Source: Phoronis australis (Eukaryota; Phoronida; Phoronidae). Taken from it: a stretch of 64,000 bases of DNA. The position numbers and the translations under genes were made by a program. Of this stretch, positions 50,250 through 61,573 are shown piece by piece. Where the stretch lies: assembly GCA_002633005.1 (NCBI GenBank), contig NMRA01000002.1, positions 134,804 to 198,803 on the forward strand, written 5' to 3'. The first letter of the stretch is position 1. Every line of letters begins with the position of its first letter. Under the pieces are notes generated by a model, which made no database searches, was not told the origin of the DNA, and saw nothing but the letters and a program-made list of their open reading frames with translations.

Positions 50250-50935
50250 ATTAATTATATGTGGACGCATTATGCCGTCATCTCCGTCCGTCCGTCCAGG
50301 CGGCGTCCGGCGTCCGCTGCTTTATCTCCAAAATCCTTTGACATACGTTCATGAAATTTGGCACATATGTTCCATTCATGAATGGGACAGCATGTGCGAA
50401 CTTTCAGACGGATCCGACTACCGGTGTGCCCCCTAGTGGCAATTTTAGTTTTTTACGCTTACCTTTGTATCTTCAAAAGTCCTGAACGCATTTTCATGAA
50501 ATTTGGTATGTAGGCACCTATTAGTGAGATGACGCTATCCTGCCGTTTTCAGATGGATTCGACATAGTTTGCGCCACCTAGTGGCCATTTTTAGTGTTTT
50601 CGAGTCTGTTTTTGTGCGTCCACCCCTCTATCAACCAAACCGCTCAAAGAATGATTGTGAAAATTGGCATGTATATGCTTACTATGTAGAGGACGGTTGA
50701 CAATGATTTTCCGACGATTTCGACTACTGTGGCGCCTCCTAGTGGCAGTTTTGTTTTTTTTCACCCATGGCTGTATCTCCCAAACCGTTTGCAGGATCTT
50801 TACTAAATTTAGCAAGTGTATTTATGTGATGTTGACAACGGACGATGACGACTTTAGGATGATTCTGACTACCGGTATGTCTCTAGTGGCAATTTTAGTA
50901 TTTGCCTCTAGTGGCAATTTTGGTATTTTACATTG
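50250..50935. repeat. Four-unit diverged tandem array
   Basis: After a GTCCGTCCGTCC tract come four units of about 135-170 bp (starting near 50320, 50460, 50600 and 50765). Each has a TATCTCCAAAA- or ATCTTCAAAAG-like start, a TTCATGAAATTTGGCA-like block, a GATTCGACTACCGG-like block and an ending C(C/T)TAGTGGCAATTTTAG. The last ending is repeated twice. The units differ by tens of percent, so the array is old. Non-coding. Confidence 0.7.
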
Positions 50936-52509
50936 ACCTCTGTATTTTCATAGGTCTTCAGGTGTATACTTTGTGTTACTTCGTGACTATGAAGGAAAAG
51001 TTCCAAGTAGAAATTTGTTTCTGGCATTCTAATGCTGTGCTCGTATGTTGGTAAATTTGTTTTTAATTCTTTCTGTGGTGCTTTAAGCAACTGGTGTATA
51101 GGATGTGCTTGTATTATGAAGATTACTCACATTTTGCCCCTAGCCTATTGAGGAGACAATGACCATGCTTTTCCATTTTGCAAAGTACAACATACTACAT
51201 ATATGCCCTCTACTGGCCACTTTATGGTACCAATAAACAACCCTAGAAGGATACCGTATGCGGTGCAATTGTGGGCGCATTTCAACGCTCTGCGTTGCTC
51301 TTGTTACTTTTCTTGTCTGGAGAAATAAAACAGCTAGAATTTCATATATTGGCCATAATAAGTGCCACATAAGTGAAGAATTTCTGTAACATAAAAATCT
51401 TGCTTTTCCCCTGAAACATTGTTGCTCGAATAGAATCTCACTGTGCATGTACTATGCATTTAAGCCGTCTTGAATATCTGGAAAAAATCCACGCTGTGGT
51501 TTATTTGTGGCTTTGTAAAACACTAGCTTGCTTTTCCCAAAATAAATGCTTAAAAATACATCGTTTTGTTTTACAAATAAGACTGTATTTTTCAAATCTT
51601 CTTACATTAAAAAATACATGTCAAATGAGCAAGAACAGTCAAAATGCTGTATTTGTCAGACAACGTGCTACATATCACGAGCAAAATCACGTAAACACAT
51701 CGATAAAAAAACTTTTTGTTTCCATTTCCAAATTGTGTCCTCTAATAAATTAACCTACATAACTCGCCAACTTGTCATTCTGAAGAACTAAAAACAAGAG
51801 GAGGAATCCTAAAGCGTGTAAAATCACAACCTATATGACAAATCTACCTTCATCTAAACAGGCCAAACCATTGCACAGCGAAATGGTACTCATTTATATT
51901 GTTTATAAATTAAAAGGGTATAAAACAAATAGTGTGAGTGTGCTATTGAGTCTGGTGGTGGCACTGAAAAATTAAATGTGTACAACACCCTGAGATTGGC
52001 CAGCCCGAAAGTCCCAGTTCCAGTTGATAAAGCACTGTTGATGGAACATGATTTGGCATAGGACGATTTTCAAGGTTCAGCCATTGACATTTAGGATTCA
52101 TTGGTGCCAACTCCAGGTTTTGTAGTTCAACCTGAGTATAAATCTGGTTATTGTAATGTTTTCACCACACAAATCTGACAAAAAATACCCAAACAAAAGT
52201 TCCAACACAATAAATAATTATTAACCATGATTTGAGTATTGACACTTCTAGGCCCATGACCACCAAATTTAACTCAAGATTTGAATCGCAAATTGATCAA
52301 TCACACAGCCGATCAATGGCTCAAAGAGTGAATTGTCAATTTTCAAGTTGAGTCTAGAATAAAGTTTGGTGGTTACAGGCCTTGAAACTATGGACTTTGA
52401 AATTTACTAATTCCTGCAACATGCATGCTCACATTGACAAGTAAATTAATGCAACTATTCGTTTAAAAGTGCTGGCATGTGCAATTCAAGAGAATAAACC
52501 AGGACCCGG

Positions 52510-52895
52510 GGACTAATCTAAATCACACTCAAATTGATTGTTGATATTTTCCGTCCTACTCTAATATGAATTGAAGACAAGTGTCTGTTATTCTGTGCTC
52601 GAGTACAATATGGTTTACCTGGACGACTGTCTAGCCCTAGTTTGCACATGATGACCCCAGATTTAAAGCCATAGGCTCGAGTTTAACTCAAACTTTTGAA
52701 TTTCTACTCAAAATCACAAGTTTTTACAAAGTTTATGGCTTTGATCTAGGGTCACCAAGTAAAATTTTCACTATAAACTCGTGCACATATAGGATTGTAC
52801 TCGAGCACAGAATAATAGACAGTTATCTTGAGTTCGTAGTAAAATTGGACAAAAAAGGAAAAAATACTGTCGATTTCAAGTTTGGAGACGACAAC
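52510..52895. repeat. MITE family C with long inverted repeats, copy 2
   Basis: The arms read GTCTGTTATTCTGTGCTCGAG, then TACAAT on the left, and the reverse complement of the right arm reads GTCTATTATTCTGTGCTCGAG, then TACAAT. Outside these, TTTTCCGTCCTACT and AAACTTGAAATCGA-type blocks continue the match. The internal GATGACCCCAGATTTAAAG corresponds to the copy at 35800-36140. Confidence 0.75.
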
Positions 52896-53312
52896 TGAAG
52901 TGAAAGTGTATACAAATGTGTAGAATTAGATATTGTTCAAGTTGCAAAAAATGTTCTTCCAATGAACTTTCAAAACAAAATTTACCCGAGTTGAACACAA
53001 CATTCTAAAGACACAAAGGTTTGGAGACAGTTACCCCCAAAACCTTGAAAAGTTACAACAAAAAGTACATGGAAAATGTGTGAAAGCCTGAACTCTGCAA
53101 ACATGCAAACTTATCAATCCCAGAGAGTAAAGAAATGCAATTCAACGACTGAAAGTTGTGGTAAAAGTGATTAAAGACAACTTCCATAATGCTGGTTAAT
53201 ATAACCTTGATGGAGAACATTGACACTTTTGCATGAAAAATGTTGATGGAAAACACACTTAAACAAGCATTTAGAAAATACTTAGTGACGAATAACGATC
53301 CTATTTCCTGCT

Positions 53313-56300
53313 TCATTGTTTAACTTTCACCATACGCCCCTTGGGACCAACACCTAAAGATAGAAGAATTTCTCAGTTAACTAAATTCATCTATTAGTAA
53401 GTAAAACAATTATCTTGACCTTCACCAAACATCTGGAAAAAATCTCAGATTAAAATCAAGAGAAAAATTACAAATGATACAGCAATACATACAACACCTG
53501 CTGCGAATTTTCGATAATAAACCTCGGGGCATCTATTCAGAAAATGGCATATTATGTATCTTTGTGGAACATGAGACACTGCAGCATGCTTCACAGCACA
53601 TTGAACTGAGTCAGTTGATTTGTACAAGTTTATTAGGTAATCTCATCTAAGATCCTATTGTGTGGAGCAGAACAATTACCACAGTAGCAATGGCTTCACG
53701 ACTATAAGACAATAACTAAAATAAACAGATGTATTGGGGATCAAAATTGATGACACTTCGAACCGTTTGAATTCTTCATGAAAAATTATTTAGGATCATT
53801 TTTTCAGGGCAAATACAATAAAAATTAGCCAAAACAGATGCAATAGGTTTCCATTCTCTAATACCTATTGATGAGTGGTTTTAGTAAGTCTTTGAATAGT
53901 GGTAGCGCATTTTGGGAAACAGGGGGCCTATTCAGTGGACGGAAATGAGCCAGCAACATGGAAATGGTATGCACACCAATATGTGTAGTTCAGGTAGTTT
54001 ATGGCATCGAAGGTAGTTCGGTTTTTTCTTCACATGAGGAACCCTGGGTCCAGGTGAAAATTGACCAACGTGCGATGATGATGGTCAAAAGGCTGGAGTT
54101 TGCTGATGCAAACACAGTAGCCCATTAAGTTCAGTCCAGCTACTGGAGATGCTTGGTCACCTATGTAATCCTTTATGACACCTCATTACATCATAAAGCT
54201 AAATGTATGTACCTGTTGACTGATGGCAGCCCAGCCAGATGGCTCTCTATGTTGGCAGGGAATGGGGGTAATTGAAACTTGGGCTTCAGTTCACAAATTA
54301 AATTGGGTTTTGGATTGAATTTTCACATGTACTAGGTTCGCCATGATTAGCCATGAATATGCTGTAAGAAACTACGTCCTGTTTCTCAGAAAGCCATGTT
54401 TTTGTTCAATACTCGCTAGCACTGTTCATTTTGGGAAACCCTGCAAACTTTATATTGTGGATCCTTAAGTAGACACATGGGTTTTGAATTTTTTTCAAAT
54501 ATACCGGTGAACCAAACTCCTGTATTTGAGGACCTGAATGTGGTATGGTATTGTATGGTATTGTCAACAATGCATTTTTACTGCTGTAGACTGGATGCTA
54601 TTGCAATCAAGGACTTGTTCACGCAAGCATAAAAACAAACGAACAGCTAAAACCTTTGACCTTGCAACTACCTAGTATGAAGAAACATTAGCAATTGATG
54701 GAACAGATAGGAAAGTTAATCTCAGTTTCAGAACTCAATAAACATTTACAAACTAGCAGCTCTCAAAAAATATTGACTAAATTTCTTCTCGTCGAAAATC
54801 GCCAAAATTATAAAGAAATTTTTGTCTAATTTCCTTCTGAACTCCAACTGAATTTTGATGAAGTTCATTGACTTTCTGAAAACTAAATTACATTACATGA
54901 GTGCAGTGCACACCACTTTAAACAACAGCCTGCTACAATTGCACTGACATACACATAAAATATACTCCCTTCCACGTTTGGTTACTGACTGTTATGAAAA
55001 CGATAAATGAACAATTTACGAGAACTTGGATTTGATATTTGCAATCAAGAAATGTTTTTCACTGAACAGCACTTTGAGACCACTAGTAGTAACAGTCGAC
55101 TAAAAAATATCCTTGTTTGGTTTGAAGTGAAAGGATAAGGTAGTGACCTCCCCCCCACACCATTAATTGCATTTAATTCACTTACCCCATAATACTTTGG
55201 TGATGCGTTCACCAGTCAAATAGAGCATCATAAGGAATGTCCATAAAAGAGCAATGAAGACTATGCGCAGGGGCCAGGTCATCACCTCCAGAACGGGGTA
55301 GACCCAGATGTTGGCATAATAGGCAATGAAAAATATCCTACAATCAGACATCACGATGCCAATGAAAGTTGTAATGTTTAATCAAATGGGACGCAAGCAT
55401 ACAATGAGAACGCCTGAGATTACGAGAATGGAAATAATATTTGGTCACTGAGGCATTTGTGTGATAAGGTAGTCACGTGATACACCTGAATGCAGGCATC
55501 TCTGTGAGAAGGTGCCTTCCAACACCCAGTAAATTTCCAGTTCTGATTTAAGAACAACTGGTCAAAAATCGTAACTGTCTAAAATCATAAAAGGCTTTCA
55601 TAAAAAAGTTTATTCAAATCAAAAATAGGGGGAATTACAAATTATCTGACAAATTTCAATGTCCTGGAATTATCAAACCTGTACACCTTCCTGAAACAGC
55701 TTTAAGCAAGCTGGACACCTACCATATGTTGTAAACAGCACCGACAGCCACAGAGATGAACATGCCACTGGCTTTACTGGGATAATGATGGTAGACCAAG
55801 GCTTTGTCCAGCAGAAGGAAAGGCAAGACGGTGGTATGCTGAAAAGTACACAAAAGCAGATCTGTACTTGGAAGTTTTAGCAATCTCTACCAGAGCTGTA
55901 GTGGTAAAATTAGAGGTAAGTAGGCGCCCAAAGCTCACCGTATCACCTTGAGTACTGAACGTAACTTACGGTGCATAGGCGCTACGTTCAAATGCCAAAT
56001 GGTGGTTGGCTGCGCCTACATGCACCTACACTCCACTACAGCACCGATGTCTACAACAACCAGTTAAGAAGAAAGGCACGGTCATCATTAACAATTACTT
56101 TTAATTACTGTTTAAAATTACGCTAAGGAACAACAGCCTCACCGTAGCCCACTGAAACTTAATAATGCCATGTCAGAACGCCGCCGCGTGCTGACACCAT
56201 GTTTGTTGGTGTTTGCACACTTGCGACATTTGCTTTTCAGATGTCAAGAACACTGGTCTATAAGGAAGGGGTACAGTTACAAAATCAATAACATTTTTTC

Positions 56301-59300
56301 CACAATTATGCCTGTTTTCCGGTAAAACAAAAAAGTTTTACTGTACCATAACATGATTCAGCCATGGTGGAATAATTGCGTCTAGTTTCCGTGGAAACAC
56401 CAATTCTCTGTCCACCATATAAATAGACCAGAAGGTAATGACGACAAACTGAAATGAAAACAACATGAAATTTCAAAAAACACTATTAAAGTTTTCTAAA
56501 TTATTAATTAGTCTTGATTTAACCAAAAAAATCAGAAAGGTATTATTTTTAAGAGCCCCTCAAGTAAAGCATTAAAAATAAGTCCAAACAGATTTTTGGA
56601 AAACTGTCCATAAAACCCAGTATCTGAACGTTTCACATCAACCTGATCAGTCATTTCTGAGATAAGATGTTCCGAAGTTAATCAAATTTGGAAGTTTTTC
56701 CTGGGTCATCCATGCAGTGTCATCTTTATACACCATGATATTGGTTCGTGTTTAGGGAAGGTACCCTTTGTCTTGATTCTTTAAAATATAACGAGTTAAT
56801 ATCCCTGGCTACACATGACAACACCATGAACCTTACAGATTGAAAATGGTTTCCGAACTTGAGAAGATCTGACAGTTTGTTTTGCCTGAGATCATACTCA
56901 GCACATAAAATGACTAGCCGAGTCAAGCCAGCTAGTAGAGTCTTGTCTCAAGCAGTACGAACGTGTAAGTTGTTGCTAGAAATCAAGTCGAAACAAGCTT
57001 TTTAACACATTCAGTACCAAAGTATATATTTTTTGTTGGTTGTTGCTAGAAATCACTCTGAAGAAGTTGAAACAAGTTTTATATAACATGTTCATTCATT
57101 AACGTTAACACCCATATCCAGCCAAATGTTCACTCCTCATATTCCAAATTTAGACTATCAGCTTTGTTAGCACTCCCAATTCTTATCTTTGTGAGATCCA
57201 TTCAGCTCTCAAATACAACTCTGAATCGTCTCTTCTGGTGAACACTCACATTCCCTAAGTTAACACTTTGCGAGTTTTTCAATTCAAACGTACAGGACAC
57301 TGACGCAAAACAGTATAGACACGGTATCTATAACTTACAACACCCATTGGCCAAGCCACGGTAGCATGGAACTTGTCCCTTGCACGCTGCAGAAAACTCC
57401 GACTGTCCTTTGCCCCTGGGCCATGATTGGTACCGAAGAGATTATTAAGAACACAGAGACCAAAGTAGAAGGTCTGGAAGAGCTACAAAAGAAACAAAAA
57501 AGGCTTGAGTACACATGATAGAAAGGATGGTTGAACTAGGGTTCGTTTCATGAAAAGTGTTGAAAGAATTCCGTCTTATGTTCAACATGACTATTTTAAA
57601 AAAACTTTTTATTTCCCCTCCGCAAAGCCTCTAGACATAAAATAACTGTAAGCAGCTCAGAAAATTTCGGTGAATTAGTTCTAAACAATGATATCAGGAT
57701 TTCAAGCAGTTTTAAGCAAAAAAAGTAGGAAAAAGGTAGGACACATTTTCAAAAAGAAAGCAGGAAAAAGTAGGAATTACCAGTATTAGGAATTTGAGAA
57801 AAAAGTAGGAAAAGTAGGAACAGGCCAAAAAAAGTACGAAAAAGTAGGAACGCTGGAAAGTCTGTGATATAGTAACAATTACATAGCAAAAACTTTAATT
57901 AGTAATTGTTAAGTGGGAGAACAAGTTGTCCCACTTAATTATTTAGTCATTTTTCATGAAACGGAAATTTGGAGTAGGCTTTACAAAGGCTTAATTGAAC
58001 CCTTTGGGATGTAATCTTCTTCACACATACAGTCTCTACTTGTCTATTGCAAATATGTATAGTAAAATTTCACTAATTAAGACACCATATATTGCATATT
58101 TTTCACAAACGATAAGTAGGACCAAATACAGATTCTATCACTTTAAAGTTCTATACTATAGCTGCCACTAGACAATGTTTCAAGACAATGTAGACATTCA
58201 CAACAATATTAGAAGTCATCGAAAAATGATGAAAGGTCAATTTTATATGAAATCAGTGAGATTTTATTGTGTAAGCTGTTATAATGATAGTCCATGTAGG
58301 AGCAAAATTGTGTTCAATTTCTGAAACACCAGCACCAGTGAGGAATTGACACCAGTGATTTTGAAGCCTTGGAAGCTGTGAAGTTCAAAGGTCAACCTTT
58401 ATTCAGTAGGTCTATGGCACCTTTCAACCAGGTGGATACTTAAATAAATTTTAGGGGGGTGTTGCTACAAAATATGAATTCCACCCATACAGATAGTAGA
58501 CTCGAAAAACTGGACCCCTTTGTAGAGAGCTTCTGTGAGAAGCACCACCTTCTTGGAGTTATTTTATCATGCCATGAATAATTCGTTACAAGGAAAACAA
58601 GCATACTAAAGATATGAGCAGACGATTAAAACGAGCCGAGTTGCATAAACAGCGCTGTGTTTAAAAGAGCTTGGACGATTTTGAAAAAAACCCTCATTCC
58701 AAAATGATTGATTACAAATGTGTTGAATACAATGGAATGAATGATATGCGTGCTTTCTTTCTAATATCAAAAGGAGCCAATGAATAAGTAACGCTAAATT
58801 AAAAAATCTGTTTCTCACTGTAAGTCGCATTTCTTTGCCGTTTTTTTTCTGGTGGTAACCAACAAGACCTAGTCTGGCTCCAACCGTTCAGTAGTGTTAG
58901 CGTCGCATTCGGGCGTGTCACGACACCTATCGAACGTTTGCCGTACAAACAATTTTGGCGACATCAAATTTGAAATGGTGAGCTGAAATTTGATCCAACT
59001 CGCCAACTGCGAGTTGGGTGTTTTCTTAACATCAGATACTGTCATCTGTTACAGCCCAAGTTAAGAAATGTCTCAGGGAAAATATTACAAACTCATAGTT
59101 TAGTGTAGAAAGAGAACCTTTTGACGTCGAGTTTCAGACTCCCAAATTGACACCTTTTGTTTCAAAATAAAACGGAAAAGGCCAACCATTTGTCAGAAAG
59201 GGCATCCTATCATAGGGAAACTAGTCATGAAGAAGTCTCCATTCTGAGAGGCACACATCCCGTATCCCTCTTCTACGGTGGGGGGATGCCCGCCTGACCT

Positions 59301-61573
59301 TGAACCATGCCATAATTTATTACTGGTACAGGTATTCCATGGCAGATAGCACAACGCAAACAACATCAGCTGTGCTCATAGATGCAAGCAATGTCTGAGG
59401 ATTTTTCTTGAGCCACACTAATGACATTGAGTATTGACTGTCACCTGGCAACCTGACAAGCTTCATTACTCATGCATGTGTCCCCTAAACCAAATAGATC
59501 AGCACTACTTGATAGTAAGCAAATATGACAGTCAATAACACCTACCTAATAGCACATAAATAAAAACTGACATGGTAGATATTTGTAAACTTATACACTG
59601 AACTAGCTTTAGACATTAAGTTTCTTCACCCTAGTACATCAAGCAACAGCCAACTAACAAATAACAGACAAGTGATAGCAGAAAACTCAGAGCTAGTAAC
59701 CAGGTAATAGTTTACTAAGGGCCCTCATTGTACAGTTTCCCTAAATAACTTAATCGCATAAGAATATTGCTGCTGACAATTATGGGCATGAGAAATGATC
59801 TCGGTGACTTACATGGTTCCAGAACGTCAAATATTTTAGTTTTCCACCAAAGCCTCGGTAGTTTAAGAAACTGTGTCCACCATCGGTGATGTATAAAAGG
59901 TCATAGACAAATCCATAAGCATCAATAATAAAAAACAGACAGTAAACCACAGCCCTACTGGACATATTGCATTCTAGCTGAGGGCAGACACTCAGCTTAT
60001 GAAGCAATTAACTAGGTCACTTTGACATGTCTGACCTTTAACCTTTGTGCTTTTGAAGAGCTCTGGAATGAATGAAAGTACAGTGACTGACCATGTCACA
60101 CAAGCACAGCCATTTCTGAGAACAATGGTGAAAGCCATTCTGTTGTACTACCTAGACAAAGAATGGACTCCCTGAAACCAGAAATAGCTGTCATGAACAT
60201 ATGATTTGTTGGTCTTACACGAAACAATAAGGTCGGCACCTCAAGTTTACCGAAAGAAATCCAGAAAAGTGTGTGTTGATTTGGACCGCATAAATTCGTC
60301 CTGGATACACCTTCAAACCAAGTTACTGCACAAAAAACAACAAAGTTACTGCACAAAAAATAACCAAAAAAAAATACCTAATGTGCTTTGAATTCACTTT
60401 TAATCAATTTGTATTTTTATCAGTTTATGTAATCAAGTTTTCAAGCATCAAAAAATATAACAGATCAACGCTATACCTGAATTACAGTAACCTGGTGATG
60501 AAGCTGTCAGCTACTAACGCTATGGAAGGAATGTAAAGAAAGCAGGAGGTACATAATTATTCAACTGAACATGCGACATGGGCAAATGTCATGGGGACTA
60601 ATTCAGTTCTTCATGCAACTGTTCCTTGTAATATATCAATGCTTAACTCAATGTTCTAGCGCCCAATTCCATGAGGTATAAGAGATAGTACAACATCACT
60701 CTTCCCAGTCTCACTACATCCATGAAGCTGCCAAGCTAAAAAAGTCTACGACAGGGAGAAAGGCTAATAAACCGGCTGTCATGATTATCATCTACTTCAA
60801 TGAACCACAATTTTCCCCTCATTATCATTGTGCTAGTACATCGACTGAACTACAATTTTCACCTTGTTGTCAACGTCATTATATCAGTGAATCACAATTT
60901 TAATCTTGTAGTCTCCATGAAAGAGGATGCTTATAGACATGATCTGAGACATAATTCACTTCTTTTAACATAATTCAAATATACTGTAACAATACTAAAC
61001 CACATAGGATGTAAGATTAGGTAAATTACTGACGAGAATCATGACAAGCAATCACATATATACTCAAACATCAGTTTTGTGACATAAACCTTCAAACTTA
61101 CTAGAATTTGTATGGAGACATTTCCTGAGTAACTAAATACACCGGTATACCGTTTTCAAACTGCAAACATTTTAAAATAACTTGCAATGGAAACAAATGA
61201 CTCTCAGGAATTTCTGAGGACCAGGTCGCAGATGAGCCATTATTGGAAGTAAGCTTCCCACAATGATTTTATCGAGTTCACAGGAGACTATGTACCATAA
61301 CTGGAGGCTGGAACGAGGCAAGGTAAAGCAACCCAAATGACCAAACTACAGATGAAAAGACTTCCAACTTACCCTTGAAAGCAAAGTCCACTGAGAAATA
61401 CTATAACTTACCATACACCATAAGGTAAGAAAACTTAGCTTGTATACAATCAGTTCCGGAAGAGTCAAGTTAGATGATAAGCTTGTGTGAACGTACAAAA
61501 AGTCATATAATAAGGCATAGAACTGTACAAAGAATATAATTAGAGTAACAAAGCCGTGCATCGTGCAAAACAA
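53313..61573 (-). CDS. AIG1/ADTRP-family membrane hydrolase with two alternative first exons
   Basis: Minus-strand exons are 59813-59965 (first exon, proximal) or 61412-61573 (first exon, distal), then 57339-57482, 56347-56448, 55723-55838, 55186-55337 and 53313-53353. With the proximal first exon the product is 235 residues (human AIG1 is about 245). The family is multi-pass; AIG1 and ADTRP hydrolyse fatty-acid esters of hydroxy fatty acids with a Thr and a His. The Thr is in KYLTFWN (residue 47) and the His opens exon 4 in HTTVLPF (residue 134). Other family blocks are [46 protein letters not shown] and NIWVYPVLE. All splice sites are GT-AG with consistent phases. The last exon adds a basic tail, [11 protein letters not shown]; without it, translation would stop two codons into the intron. 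The gene looks functional. Confidence 0.9.
53354..57338 (-). other. AIG1-like introns 2-5
   Basis: Introns of 0.9, 0.5, 0.4 and 1.8 kb separate the shared exons. A tandem duplication lies just upstream of 57100 (see 56965-57090). The intron at 53354-55185 is AT-rich with nothing recognisable. Confidence 0.6.
56965..57090. repeat. Imperfect tandem duplication
   Basis: GTTGTTGCTAGAAATCA with a following GAAACAAG(C/T)TTT block occurs twice, about 72 bp apart, inside an AIG1-like intron. Confidence 0.55.
57483..59812 (-). other. AIG1-like intron 1
   Basis: A 2.3-kb intron downstream of the proximal first exon. It includes the purine-rich array at 57715-57860. I see no further exon. Confidence 0.6.
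57715..57860. repeat. Purine-rich AAAAAGTAGGAA array
   Basis: About ten degenerate units of the form AAAAAGTAGGAA lie in tandem, nearly all purines on the + strand. Such tracts can form triplex or other unusual DNA. On the transcribed (minus) strand they read as a long pyrimidine tract, TTCCTACTTTTT. Confidence 0.7.
59813..59965 (-). CDS. AIG1-like proximal first exon
   Basis: It starts at [12 protein letters not shown] and ends [12 protein letters not shown] before GTAAGT, phase 0. It encodes the first membrane helix and the catalytic-Thr segment. An in-frame ATG 14 codons upstream (60005-60007) is possible, but the downstream one better matches family length and has A at -3. Confidence 0.85.
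61412..61573 (-). CDS. AIG1-like distal alternative first exon
   Basis: It encodes [18 protein letters not shown] through [14 protein letters not shown] before GTAAGT, phase 0, exactly the phase and position of the proximal exon. The two align over their length with low identity but keep the [16 protein letters not shown] word and the LT(F/L)W catalytic segment. Start may be Met1 or Met5. It is either an alternative promoter exon or the surviving first exon of a tandem duplicate. Confidence 0.75.

Larger units (their letters stand above)
48941..53312. other. Intergenic region between two convergent genes
   Basis: It lies between the five-module gene (+) and the AIG1-like gene (-), so it includes the 3' UTR of the latter. 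It contains the four-unit array at 50250-50935 and MITE family C copy 2 at 52510-52895. From 48941 to 50250 and 50936 to 52510 I see only AT-rich DNA. Confidence 0.5.

Noticed and set aside
60096-60391. Open frames on both strands between the two AIG1-like first exons
   Set aside because: They lack motifs and suitable splice sites; part is a short CTGCACAAAAAA duplication.
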